A stretch of DNA of 64,000 nucleotides, from contig NZ_JAPWGX010000005.1 of the NCBI RefSeq assembly GCF_027213965.1, forward strand, positions 153,236 to 217,235, in the 5' to 3' direction. The notes beneath the pieces are model-generated. The model was not told the DNA's origin. It saw nothing but the letters and a program-made list of their open reading frames with translations, and did not search any database. Positions 36,022 through 44,283 of this stretch are shown here, piece by piece. Position numbers and translations under genes: made by a program. Numbering within the stretch: position 1 is the stretch's first letter; every line of letters starts with the position of its first letter. The stretch is from Maritalea porphyrae (GTDB taxonomy: Bacteria; Pseudomonadota; Alphaproteobacteria; Rhizobiales; Devosiaceae).

Positions 36022-36715
36022 GGCGCACCGACCTGTCGCCCGATAAACGCACTTGCAGCCAATTGAGCAGATATTCAGACCCCAAGACAGCAATCACCGA
36101 AATGGAAATCGACACAAGGCTCAACATCAGCACCATTTGCTCCCCGTCAAATCGCTGCAATGCAGAATGGATCGCTAGTGAAAATGTCTGCGTTTCACCC
36201 GGAATATTGGCAACGAACGTTATGGTTGCCCCAAATTCGCCAAGCGCTTTAGCAAAGCCCAAAATGCCCCCCGCAACAATGCCGGGCAATGACATGGGAA
36301 AATATAACATTGTAAAGCGCTGCCAGCCCATTTTGCCCGCAACCTCCAAGGCTTCGTCCAAATCGGGATCAACCGCTTCAAGCGACAACCGAATGGGACG
36401 AACGATGAGAGGCAATGCCACCAACCCGGCGGCCAAACTGGCACCCGCTGCATTAAATGCAAATGATATGCCCAAGGGCGCCAACAATTGCCCAATTGGC
36501 CCCGTGGGGCCAAATCCATACAAAAGCACCAAACCGGTCACCACCGGGGGCATAACCAAGGGCAGCATGATCACAGCGCTCAGCAACCTGCGTCCAACAA
36601 ACCGTTTGCGCGCCAAAAGATAGGCCAAACCAAACGACACTGGCACAGCCCAGCACAGTGCAAAAAACGACACTTTGAGCGATAGCAAAACAATGGACCA
36701 AATCTCAGCCGACAC
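36014..36715 (-). CDS. modB: Molybdate ABC transporter permease
   Basis: The 233-residue permease has about five or six membrane helices and the EAA-type loop LDEALEVAGKMGWQRFTMLYFPMSLPGIVAGGILGFAKALGEFGAT near residues 117-161, the coupling helix for ModC. It begins where modA ends (single shared base at 36715) and overlaps modC by eight bases. Confidence 0.93.
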   Translation of the reverse strand: MSAEIWSIVLLSLKVSFFALCWAVPVSFGLAYLLARKRFVGRRLLSAVIMLPLVMPPVVTGLVLLYGFGPTGPIGQLLAPLGISFAFNAAGASLAAGLVALPLIVRPIRLSLEAVDPDLDEALEVAGKMGWQRFTMLYFPMSLPGIVAGGILGFAKALGEFGATITFVANIPGETQTFSLAIHSALQRFDGEQMVLMLSLVSISISVIAVLGSEYLLNWLQVRLSGDRSVRHA

Positions 36716-37434
36716 TATTTTCCCTCAAGCGATAAGAACCCATAAGAAGCGACTATAGCATGTGCATCCGCACTGCCAAGGAAACGCATAAACGCCAACG
36801 TTTCGGGTTCTTGATCTGCTAAGGTCACCGCCCAATAGGAAATAGGTGAATGCGCGGTTTCATCAAAAACATAAACCACATTGAGCTTTAAAAGCGCCGC
36901 GTCTGAAGCATAAACAATGCCAAATGGTGCCGCCCCAGTTTGCACCAACCGAACGGCTGCGCGCACATTATCGGCGGGCGCCAGATTGTTTTGCAAAGCA
37001 TCCCAAAGCCCCAAACTCTTCAGTGCCTCACGCGCATAAATTCCCGCAGGCACATGGTTTGGATCTCCCATGGCCAAACGCCTTGATCCCAACAACTTGG
37101 GCAACTCAGAAATATCAGTCAGTGCCAGTTCCTGATGCGCAACCAAAACCAATCGGTTCGAAAACAGCGGCACCAGCTTTTTGTCCGCGGCAACGAACGC
37201 TGCCCAATCTTTATTGGCAGATATGAAAACATCCGCAGGCGCACCGGCTTTGATTTGTCGGGCTAAACTTGAGCTACTGCCCGCAACAACGCTCAAGCCC
37301 TTCATGCCAGAGGCGTCAACGAGTGCTTGAACAACATCGGCAAGACTGGCGGCGACAAAGACCTTTGCATCAGCCATAGCAGGCTGAGCAATCAGCCCAA
37401 CCAACATTGCCAATGCAAAGCCAAATCGCCGCAT
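36715..37434 (-). CDS. modA: Molybdate-binding periplasmic protein
   Basis: The 239-residue protein has a signal peptide RFGFALAMLVGLIAQPAMA and the ModA blocks VFVAASLADVVQAL, AGSSSSLARQIKAGAPADVFISA near 45-70, and LAPADNVRAAVRLVQTGAAPFGIVYASDA near 145-172. It binds molybdate or tungstate. ATG at 37434 lies four bases after the eda stop; a longer reading into eda is unlikely. It belongs to an eda-modABC run. Confidence 0.9.
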   Translation of the reverse strand: MRRFGFALAMLVGLIAQPAMADAKVFVAASLADVVQALVDASGMKGLSVVAGSSSSLARQIKAGAPADVFISANKDWAAFVAADKKLVPLFSNRLVLVAHQELALTDISELPKLLGSRRLAMGDPNHVPAGIYAREALKSLGLWDALQNNLAPADNVRAAVRLVQTGAAPFGIVYASDAALLKLNVVYVFDETAHSPISYWAVTLADQEPETLAFMRFLGSADAHAIVASYGFLSLEGK

Positions 37435-37438
37435 TGTC

Positions 37439-38074
37439 TTATTTGCCGATTTGTGACGCTTCGCGCGCCAAGGCTTCGATTTTATCAAAATCACGATTTT
37501 TAATCGCATCGCTTGGCACAATCCAAGATCCACCAACACAAATCACGTTGGGAAGCGAAAGATAATCCATCGCATTTTGTGGGCTCACGCCACCCGTTGG
37601 GCAAAATTTAAGATCAGGCAGTGGCGAAGCAAAGCTCTTGAGCAATTTTGCGCCACCCACAGCTTCCGCCGGGAACAACTTCAAATAGCTATAGCCCGCA
37701 TCCGCCGCTGCCATGGCTTCGGTCGCGGTGGAAACACCTGGTAGCAATGGCACATCATATTCAAGCGCATCGCTTAAAAGGTTCAGCGGCGCGCCTGGAG
37801 ACACCATAAATTGCGCACCCGCTTCAATTGATTGTTCGATTTGCATTCTATTCCGCACAGTGCCAGAACCAACAAAAGCCCCTTCAACACTTGCCATGGC
37901 CTTGATAATCGCCAAAGCATTTGGAGTACGCAATGTCACTTCAAGTGCTGGCAGCCCACCCTTAACGAGCGCTCGTGCAAGCGGAACTGCAGCTTCCAAA
38001 TCATCAAGAACAATAACGGGCACCACAGGTGCAGCGGATAGAATTGGGGTCAGTTGAGCAACGATTTGGGCCAT
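37439..38074 (-). CDS. eda: 2-dehydro-3-deoxy-phosphogluconate (KDPG) aldolase
   Basis: The 211-residue aldolase has VVPVIVLDDLEAAVPLARALVKGGLPALEVTLRTPNAL near 18-53, GSGTVRN near 69, SPGAPL near 93, the Schiff-base lysine in YLKLFPAEAVGG near 130 and FCPTGGVSP near 153. It splits KDPG into pyruvate and glyceraldehyde-3-phosphate (Entner-Doudoroff pathway). ATG at 38074 is chosen because the family starts here; upstream in-frame codons would overlap the nadA promoter. It is divergent from nadA and cotranscribed with modABC. Confidence 0.92.
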   Translation of the reverse strand: MAQIVAQLTPILSAAPVVPVIVLDDLEAAVPLARALVKGGLPALEVTLRTPNALAIIKAMASVEGAFVGSGTVRNRMQIEQSIEAGAQFMVSPGAPLNLLSDALEYDVPLLPGVSTATEAMAAADAGYSYLKLFPAEAVGGAKLLKSFASPLPDLKFCPTGGVSPQNAMDYLSLPNVICVGGSWIVPSDAIKNRDFDKIEALAREASQIGK

Positions 38075-38100
38075 GATCTGCTTTTCTCTTATTGGGTGCA

Positions 38101-38118
38101 CCGCAATCACAATTGCGG
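38101..38118. promoter_or_regulatory. Inverted repeat in the eda-nadA divergent promoter region
   Basis: CCGCAAT and ATTGCGG are separated by CACA, giving a 7-bp-arm palindrome 27 bases upstream of the eda start. It could bind a regulator of either gene. No specific protein can be named. Confidence 0.3.
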
Positions 38119-38219
38119 GATAATCGACATTGGTTTGGGCTTTAACACGAAGGATCAATTGAAATACACAATAAAAATACCTAAGTTCCGCATCAACTAG
38201 CTTGGGAAAGGGCAAAACG

Positions 38220-39299
38220 ATGGCTCAATTGATCAATTCTACCACCCCGCTTGATGAAGCACGCGATGTACTTAAGGGTCTGTTTGACCTTAAGTTCACA
38301 AAGGCCGTGGAGAAAGAAACAGCCCCCATCTATGAACATCTCAAAGATCGAATCCCAGAGATCGAATGGCAGTTCTACGCCCCACTGATTCGCCAAATCA
38401 ATCAGCTCAAACGCGAAAAAGACGCGGTAATTTTGGCCCACAACTACCAAACACCACAAATTTATCACGGTGTGGCCGATGTGGTCGGAGACAGTTTGCA
38501 GCTTGCTATTGAAGCGACAAAAGTGAGCCATTCCACCATCATTCAGTGCGGCGTGCACTTTATGGCGGAAACATCAAAACTGCTGAACCCGACTAAAACC
38601 GTGCTCATCCCCGATGCGCGGGCAGGCTGTTCGCTTGCCTCCTCTATCACCGCAGAAGATGTGATGGCCATGCGTGAGCAATATCCGGGCATTCCCGTGG
38701 TTACCTATGTGAACACATCTGCTGAAGTAAAAGCGGTGACCGACATTTGCTGCACATCGTCCAACGCCCTCGATATTGTTGAAGGGTTAGATAGCGACAC
38801 GGTCATCATGATTCCAGATCAATATCTGGCGCAAAACACCGCCAAGAAAACCAAGAAAAAAATCATCACTTGGGCTGGCGCGTGTGAAGTACACGAGACG
38901 TTCACTGCAGCCGATATCGCTGAATTACGAGAATCGTATCCGGGCGCAAAAATCATTGCGCACCCAGAGTGCCCAACAGACGTAATTGATGCGTGTGATT
39001 TTTCAGGCTCAACTTCAGGCATGATCAATTGGGTTAAAACCAAAAAGCCGAAAAATGTGGTGATGGTCACCGAGTGCTCCATGTCCGACAATGTGGCGGC
39101 TGAAACACCAGGCGTTCAGTTCCTTAAAGGCTGCAACATTTGCCCGCACATGAAACGCATCAACCTCGAAAACATCTTGTGGTCACTACACACCGGCACC
39201 GAAGAAGTGACCGTTGATCCAGCGATTGCAGAAAAAGCGCGTGGCGCGGTTGAGCGCATGATTGAATTTGGCAAAGACAAAAAAGCCAAACGCAAATAA
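38220..39299 (+). CDS. nadA: Quinolinate synthase
   Basis: The 359-residue 4Fe-4S enzyme condenses iminoaspartate with dihydroxyacetone phosphate to quinolinate in de novo NAD synthesis. Signatures are [11 protein letters not shown] near 74, [12 protein letters not shown] near 115, [11 protein letters not shown] near 174, [13 protein letters not shown] near 243, [10 protein letters not shown] near 256 and [13 protein letters not shown] near 300. The conserved cysteines supply the cluster. ATG at 38220 follows GGGAAAGGG. nadB lies 2.4 kb downstream, beyond three inserted minus-strand genes. No nadC is in the window. Confidence 0.95.
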   Translation: MAQLINSTTPLDEARDVLKGLFDLKFTKAVEKETAPIYEHLKDRIPEIEWQFYAPLIRQINQLKREKDAVILAHNYQTPQIYHGVADVVGDSLQLAIEATKVSHSTIIQCGVHFMAETSKLLNPTKTVLIPDARAGCSLASSITAEDVMAMREQYPGIPVVTYVNTSAEVKAVTDICCTSSNALDIVEGLDSDTVIMIPDQYLAQNTAKKTKKKIITWAGACEVHETFTAADIAELRESYPGAKIIAHPECPTDVIDACDFSGSTSGMINWVKTKKPKNVVMVTECSMSDNVAAETPGVQFLKGCNICPHMKRINLENILWSLHTGTEEVTVDPAIAEKARGAVERMIEFGKDKKAKRK

Positions 39300-39326
39300 G
39301 ACTTCAATCTAGAAGCTAATCCAAGT

Positions 39327-39359
39327 GAGCCCCCGCCTTTAAAAGTCGGGGGCTCTTTT
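39327..39359. terminator. Intrinsic terminator of nadA
   Basis: GAGCCCCCG (39327-39335) and CGGGGGCTC (39347-39355) form a 9-bp perfect stem followed by TTTT on the plus strand. On the minus strand it lies just after the aztD-like stop but has few T. Confidence 0.85.
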
Positions 39360-39360
39360 G

Positions 39361-40545
39361 TTAGTGATCCTCTAGTTTGGCACCAACTGCCACGATGGAG
39401 GATGGCTTGCCACCCACCTCAATGGTCTCAACACTTGCCAAATCAGATTTTCTGATCAACCTTAAATGCCCCTGGGTTGGGTCAACCAGCGCAAGATTTT
39501 CGCCAGCAAAGACAAAAGACGGTCGAGCAGCCCCGTGCCCGCCTTCCATATCAATCGGTGCCAATATACTCGTAGATTGAACGATGGAACCACTAAGGGC
39601 ATTTACAATATGCATATTGCCATCTGCTGTAAGCACAAATGCTTGGGCCGCGTTTTCTGGGTCCAAATAACCAGCAACAAGGCCAGCGTCAAATTGGGTT
39701 GATACAAAGTGCCCTTCACTTTCAACATCAACAAAGATCATTTTATTTTTGCCGAAATTGCCCGCAAACAATTGGATCCCCTGTCCACCATCAAGGCGAC
39801 CAGTTCGTCCTTCTCCCAATTCCTCTGGGTAAGATAGAAACTGAGAGGAGGAATAGTCCGCAGCATCAAAAACCAAAATGCCATCTACACATGCAAATGC
39901 CGTTTTGTTGCCAGATGAGGCCTCGCCATGTAGCCCTTTACACGCATGCGGCTCGCCAATTTCCTTCATTTCACGGTCCAACACCCGCACAAAATCGGGC
40001 AGACTGCTATCGCTGGCTTTTGATGGTTCACTGATCAACAAATGGCCATCAAATGGCACCGCAACGCCATGGTGAGGCCGCGCAGAAACTGCAAAGCTCA
40101 CTTGATGTTGAAGGTCTTCTTCAGCCAAATCAATACGCTGCACACTGCCGGTGCCGTCCATAAATGCAGCCACAGATTGGTCATGAACAACAAAATGCGT
40201 CGGCTTGTGACCGGTCAGAAAGAGCCCATTCCATTGTGCTTCACCCATGTGAGGATCTTGGTGGTCGCCATGATCCTCATACGACAATCCAGTGCGAGCG
40301 AAGTCGATGCGCCCTATTGCGCGTTGAACTGCGAATAGTCGCGTACCATCGCCACTCGCGTAAAGTCGGGCAGGTGCTGCAAAGTCCGTCCAAACCAGGG
40401 GTTCAACTTCTTTTTCAAAAACAGTTATCTGGGCTTTTTCGTGGTCCGACACGAAGTAACGCCAAACCTCATCTTGGGCAAAAGCAAGCCCGTTTGATGC
40501 CAATAGTATCGCTGCAGAAACAGCATAACGTACTTTTTGTTGCAT
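39361..40545 (-). CDS. aztD: AztD-like periplasmic zinc metallochaperone
   Basis: The 394-residue exported protein has a signal peptide ending LASNGLAFA near residue 24, then repeated beta-propeller-like blades and the His-rich loop YEDHGDHQDPHMGE near 89-102. Later come HHGVAVPFDGHLL and GGHGAARPSF. This is the pattern of AztD, which delivers zinc to the AztC binding protein of a Zn ABC transporter. ATG at 40545 follows GAGGGAAATC. No aztABC genes are in the window. A Zur-type box upstream supports the zinc role. Confidence 0.75.
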   Translation of the reverse strand: MQQKVRYAVSAAILLASNGLAFAQDEVWRYFVSDHEKAQITVFEKEVEPLVWTDFAAPARLYASGDGTRLFAVQRAIGRIDFARTGLSYEDHGDHQDPHMGEAQWNGLFLTGHKPTHFVVHDQSVAAFMDGTGSVQRIDLAEEDLQHQVSFAVSARPHHGVAVPFDGHLLISEPSKASDSSLPDFVRVLDREMKEIGEPHACKGLHGEASSGNKTAFACVDGILVFDAADYSSSQFLSYPEELGEGRTGRLDGGQGIQLFAGNFGKNKMIFVDVESEGHFVSTQFDAGLVAGYLDPENAAQAFVLTADGNMHIVNALSGSIVQSTSILAPIDMEGGHGAARPSFVFAGENLALVDPTQGHLRLIRKSDLASVETIEVGGKPSSIVAVGAKLEDH

Positions 40546-40554
40546 GATTTCCCT

Positions 40555-40597
40555 CATGTAATGTTATTACAGCACGTCAAATATGTTATAACATTAC
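40555..40597 (-). promoter_or_regulatory. Zur-type zinc boxes upstream of aztD
   Basis: ATGTTATAACAT (40583-40594) is a perfect 12-bp palindrome with the core of alphaproteobacterial Zur sites. A second, imperfect element GTAATGTTATTAC lies at 40558-40570, nearer the start. Both lie within 50 bases of the aztD start. Zur would repress the gene when zinc is plentiful. Confidence 0.7.
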
Positions 40598-40622
40598 GAA
40601 TCGCAACGAAATTATTTCACTC

Positions 40623-40775
40623 ATGCCTAAAAGCGCGGACTTGTTTGGGTTAGATGAGTTGAAAAGCTTGCCTTTGCAGAGGCAATCGATTGCCCCCGCC
40701 CTCAACCACTGGCCGGTTGATGCAATAATCGATCGAACTAGCGGGACTAAGCTTTCTTCAAGAACTCAGTTTTGA
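40623..40775 (+). CDS. Possible 50-residue protein or gene remnant at the Zur promoter
   Basis: An open frame from ATG at 40623 encodes a 50-residue peptide opening MPKSADLFGLDELKSLPLQR. It begins 26 bases from the Zur palindrome, on the opposite strand to aztD, so it could be Zur-regulated. Its end overlaps the phnA-like gene tail-to-tail. There is no convincing ribosome site or recognisable domain. It may be the decayed start of a lost zinc-regulon gene. Confidence 0.2.
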   Translation: MPKSADLFGLDELKSLPLQRQSIAPALNHWPVDAIIDRTSGTKLSSRTQF

Positions 40776-40956
40776 GCACGATGGTTGATTTGCCTATCCG
40801 GCACTCAACTTCTGTATCTTTATTGGTCGTGCTAATGTTTTTTATCGCTGTGCCGCGCTTTAGCGTTTTAGACATGCCCTTAATCTTCAAGTCTTTGTTG
40901 ACCTGAACATTATCGCCATCTTCCAACTCAGCACCATTACAATCATGCACACTCAT
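40747..40956 (-). CDS. Short PhnA/YjdM-family protein
   Basis: The 69-residue protein is the C-terminal SH3-like domain of the PhnA/YjdM family (DCNGAELEDGDNVQVNKDLKIKG, then LKRGTAIKNI and IVLKTEFLKKA), without the N-terminal zinc ribbon. Short stand-alone versions are usual in alphaproteobacteria. Despite the name, a phosphonate role is not established. ATG at 40956 follows GAGGATATTG. A 10-bp perfect inverted repeat precedes it. Confidence 0.75.
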   Translation of the reverse strand: MSVHDCNGAELEDGDNVQVNKDLKIKGMSKTLKRGTAIKNISTTNKDTEVECRIGKSTIVLKTEFLKKA

Positions 40957-40964
40957 ATCAATAT

Positions 40965-40987
40965 CCTCGGTCAAATGTTGACCGAGG
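40965..40987. repeat. Perfect inverted repeat in the phnA-like leader
   Basis: CCTCGGTCAA and TTGACCGAGG are separated by ATG, giving a 10-bp stem and 3-nt loop, directly overlapping the ribosome-binding region of the phnA-like gene (GAGGA is in one arm). It could hide the ribosome site in mRNA or serve as an operator. Confidence 0.5.
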
Positions 40988-41022
40988 CATAACGCACTTG
41001 GCTGTCGCTGTCGTCAGAAAAA

Positions 41023-41526
41023 CTATTCAGGCTTGCCGTTCGGCCAGTACTTGTCGCTCCAAGTCACGTCAACGCCATAGAGCGGCACCGTAGAAATTGA
41101 CATTTTGGCGCTGCCTTCCGACACTTCGCGTGTGTGAGAAAGATAAATCAAACTATTGTTCGCTTTGTCGTAAATGCGCTTCACAACCAGCTTCTTCCAA
41201 AGGAACGAACGCCCTTCTTTAAAGACCTCTTCGCCATTCTTATCCAAATCAATGTCGCCAACAGTTACAGGGCCGGTGACACGACATGCAATCGACGAAT
41301 TTGAAGGGTCTTCAAACCAATTGCCTTTTGAAAGTCGATCAAAAAAACCACGATCAAAATAAGCCAGGTGACAGGTCACGCCTTCAATTTCATGGTCGTG
41401 TACTGCTTCGATCAAAATGTCATTACCGACCCAATCAACCCCGATCTTGCCAACTTCTTCGGCTTGCGCAAACGTTGCCATCAGCGAGGCGGAAATAAGG
41501 GCGGTGGCAGCGAGTATCTTTTTCAT
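41023..41526 (-). CDS. creA: CreA family protein
   Basis: The 167-residue protein has a signal peptide ending ATFAQA near residue 22. The CreA fold signatures are GKIGVDWVGNDILIEAVHDHEIEGVTCHL, GNWFEDPSNSSIACR and a C-terminal YLSHTREVSEGSAKMSISTVPL. It is exported and conserved in proteobacteria, but its function is unknown. ATG at 41526 follows AAAGGA. Confidence 0.85.
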   Translation of the reverse strand: MKKILAATALISASLMATFAQAEEVGKIGVDWVGNDILIEAVHDHEIEGVTCHLAYFDRGFFDRLSKGNWFEDPSNSSIACRVTGPVTVGDIDLDKNGEEVFKEGRSFLWKKLVVKRIYDKANNSLIYLSHTREVSEGSAKMSISTVPLYGVDVTWSDKYWPNGKPE

Positions 41527-41754
41527 CAAAAGGTCCTTTGCGTAAGGTCTTGGTCGCCATTCAAGTGGGCACTCAAGTACATAATTACAAGTAACATTGA
41601 AAACAAACACAGATGCACAAGCATATGCGACCGCACGCGCCCTTCCCTTCAATCGGGCTTCTATGTAACGTACCCGCCAACAAAACGAATCTGCAATCAA
41701 GCATCCAAGCATTCGGCTTGCGACTTTTCCCATTTCAATTCATGAGAACTGCCA

Positions 41755-43344
41755 ATGACCATTTATGACAATGTGTTGAATGCTGAAGGTGCGCTGATCG
41801 TTGGCGCCGGACTTGCAGGCCTATTCTGCGCGCTCAAACTGGCGCCCCGCCCCGTAACCGTTTTATCCCCCAAGCCTTTGGGTACGGGTGCCTCCTCCAC
41901 TTGGGCCCAAGGGGGCGTTGCTGCAGCCGTTGGCAAAGGCGATAGCGCCGAAGCCCACGCCCGCGACACCGATATTGCAGGCGCTGGCATCGTTGATTTT
42001 GAGGTCGCCCAATCCGTAGCGGCAGAAGCCGCGGAACGCATTGCAGATTTGGCTAAATGGGGCACCCCATTTGATCGTGCGGAAGATGGCAGTTTTGTTC
42101 TTTCTAAAGAAGCCGCACACTCTGTAAACCGGGTGGTGCGCGTATCGGGCGACAGGGCTGGTCGCGAGATCATGGCCGCGCTGATTGAGGAAGTGCGCAA
42201 TACCCCATCCATTCGCATTGTTGAGGGCATTACAGCGGTGGATCTAGCGCGTGCCGACGGGCGCGTGATCGGCGTTTATGCCCGTAAATTGGGCGACCGA
42301 TACGCCGAACCAGTGCTGATCCGGGCCCGCGCTACAGTTTTGGCCGCCGGCGGCCTTGGTGGCTTATATGCGGTGACTACAAACCCACCCGGAGTGCGTG
42401 GTCACGCCATGGGCATGGCCGCACGTGCCGGCGCCTTGATTGCTGACAGCGAGTTCGTGCAATTTCACCCAACTGCCATGGATGTGGGCCAAGACCCAGC
42501 TCCTCTCGCCACTGAAGCTTTGCGCGGCGAAGGCGCGACATTAATCAACGACTTAGGCGAGCGCTTTATGCTTGATGTGCATGAAGACGCTGAACTTGCC
42601 CCACGGGACGTGGTGGCCCGTGCCAATTTCCGCCAAATCCAAGGAGGACGCAAAGTCTTTCTGGACACCCGAAAAGTGTTGGGCGAACGCATTCTAACCG
42701 CGTTCCCAACTGTGGCCAATTATTGTAAAGAAGCAGGCATTGACCCTGTCGCCGATATGATCCCCGTCACCCCAGCTGCCCATTTCCACATGGGGGGTGT
42801 AAAGGTTGACGATCGCGGAAGATCATCGCTGGCCGGGCTCTGGGTCTGCGGAGAAGCTTCTTGCACCGGCCTACACGGGGCAAACCGCCTTGCCTCCAAC
42901 TCACTGCTCGAAGCCGTGGTTTTTGGCGCGCGGATCGCAGAGGATATTTCTGGGCTTGAGCCGGTCAACAAAAGCCTGCCCCCCTACTTGGGGATCGAGT
43001 GGAACGAGGCGGAAGGCGAAGAAGCAGAGCGTGTCTTGCGCAACCTAGAAGCTGTGCAGGAACTCCGGCACATCATGACCAATCTTGTGGGCGTGGAGCG
43101 CAACGAAGAAGGCCTGCGCCTCGCATTGCGTAAAATTCAGGTGCTGGAAGAGACCGCAAAAGATGTTACGAGATCATATCTCAATATGACCACTTCTGCC
43201 ACATTGGTGGCAGCAGCAGCCCTTAAACGCACAGAAAGCCGGGGCGGACATTTCCGCACCGACTTCCCAGATAAAGATCCCGCGTTTAAGGATCACACCA
43301 CAATGACCCTAACCGACGCGCTAAAAATTCGCGCATCGGCTTAA
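41755..43344 (+). CDS. nadB: L-aspartate oxidase
   Basis: The 529-residue flavoenzyme oxidises aspartate to iminoaspartate, the substrate of NadA. Signatures are the FAD loop ALIVGAGLAGLFCALKLAP near 13-31, STWAQGGVAAA near 48, EFVQFHPTAMD near 234, ALRGEGATLINDLGERFML near 255, and HFHMGGVKVD, WVCGEASCTGLHGANRLASNSLLE near 343-390. It is separated from nadA by three minus-strand genes, so the two are unlinked transcriptionally. Confidence 0.94.
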   Translation: MTIYDNVLNAEGALIVGAGLAGLFCALKLAPRPVTVLSPKPLGTGASSTWAQGGVAAAVGKGDSAEAHARDTDIAGAGIVDFEVAQSVAAEAAERIADLAKWGTPFDRAEDGSFVLSKEAAHSVNRVVRVSGDRAGREIMAALIEEVRNTPSIRIVEGITAVDLARADGRVIGVYARKLGDRYAEPVLIRARATVLAAGGLGGLYAVTTNPPGVRGHAMGMAARAGALIADSEFVQFHPTAMDVGQDPAPLATEALRGEGATLINDLGERFMLDVHEDAELAPRDVVARANFRQIQGGRKVFLDTRKVLGERILTAFPTVANYCKEAGIDPVADMIPVTPAAHFHMGGVKVDDRGRSSLAGLWVCGEASCTGLHGANRLASNSLLEAVVFGARIAEDISGLEPVNKSLPPYLGIEWNEAEGEEAERVLRNLEAVQELRHIMTNLVGVERNEEGLRLALRKIQVLEETAKDVTRSYLNMTTSATLVAAAALKRTESRGGHFRTDFPDKDPAFKDHTTMTLTDALKIRASA

Positions 43345-43359
43345 GCTCGATCTGCAATT

Positions 43360-44199
43360 CTAGGCGTGGTTGTCAGCCGCGCCTTCATTGTCTTTCATGA
43401 CTTTGCGGATGAGTTTTTCACGCTGCTCGCGCTCCAGCATCAATTTCTTCTGGTAGCGGCTTTGCACAACATCCACCGCAACCATCACGAAGAGAACGAA
43501 GTAGAAGGTTGATTTTGCCATCGGCAGAATTTCATGACCGAACAGTTTTAGGTGCGCCAAATGCCCGCCTTCGCTGAGCAACAAAATGCCGACCAACAAG
43601 AGGATGAACAATCCAAGCACTTGATACATCCGGTTGCGCTGCAAGAAGTCCGAAACATAGTCGCTCAATACAATCATCATGATGCCCGACAAGACGATGG
43701 CCACAGCCATCACCCAGAACTCGTCGGTTAGGGCAATTGAGGACAACACACTATCAAATGAGAACACTAGGTTCATTGCCACCAACCAAAATATGGTGAC
43801 ACCGACGGAGCGTTTACGCTTATCTTCATTCTGATCGTGAATATCATGCACCGAGATCATGTGGAAAATCTCTTGGATCGCTGTGTAGATGATAAATCCA
43901 CCCCCCACAAGAACGATAAAGGCATGCACGTTCATCTCGGTTTCAATGAATCCGGTCCACTGTAGTTTGAGAAATGGGTCCTGGAAAAACTCAATAAGCT
44001 GAATAAGCGCGAACAAAAGGACCAGACGGAATATAACCGCCAGGCCAATACCCATGCGGCGCACATACTGCTGCTTGTCCTTTTCCACCCGCTGAGATTC
44101 AAGCGAGATATACAAGAGGTTGTCAAAGCCCAAAACGGCCAACAACCCAAATAGCATTAAAAGAGTAATCCAGTTCTCAATTGAAAGAAAACTTTCCAT
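43360..44199 (-). CDS. TerC-family integral membrane protein
   Basis: The 279-residue protein has seven or so membrane helices with LAVLGFDNLLYISLES near 20-35 and NLVFSFDSVLSSIAL near 142-156, where the conserved acidic residues of the TerC family lie. It ends in a charged cytoplasmic tail (LEREQREKLIRKVMKDNEGA). Roles in metal (Mn) export to exoenzymes are known for some members. It converges on nadB with 15 bases between. Confidence 0.85.
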   Translation of the reverse strand: MESFLSIENWITLLMLFGLLAVLGFDNLLYISLESQRVEKDKQQYVRRMGIGLAVIFRLVLLFALIQLIEFFQDPFLKLQWTGFIETEMNVHAFIVLVGGGFIIYTAIQEIFHMISVHDIHDQNEDKRKRSVGVTIFWLVAMNLVFSFDSVLSSIALTDEFWVMAVAIVLSGIMMIVLSDYVSDFLQRNRMYQVLGLFILLLVGILLLSEGGHLAHLKLFGHEILPMAKSTFYFVLFVMVAVDVVQSRYQKKLMLEREQREKLIRKVMKDNEGAADNHA

Positions 44200-44283
44200 T
44201 TATCATTCCGCCTATCAAATCAAACTTTTGAAAACTAATGCAGACAATGAGTAATAAACTCAACCCCTAGCACCAAAACCGTT

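Noticed and set aside
36063..36623. A 186-codon plus-strand frame within modB
   Set aside because: It is a mirror of the modB coding strand with no recognisable domain and no ribosome site.
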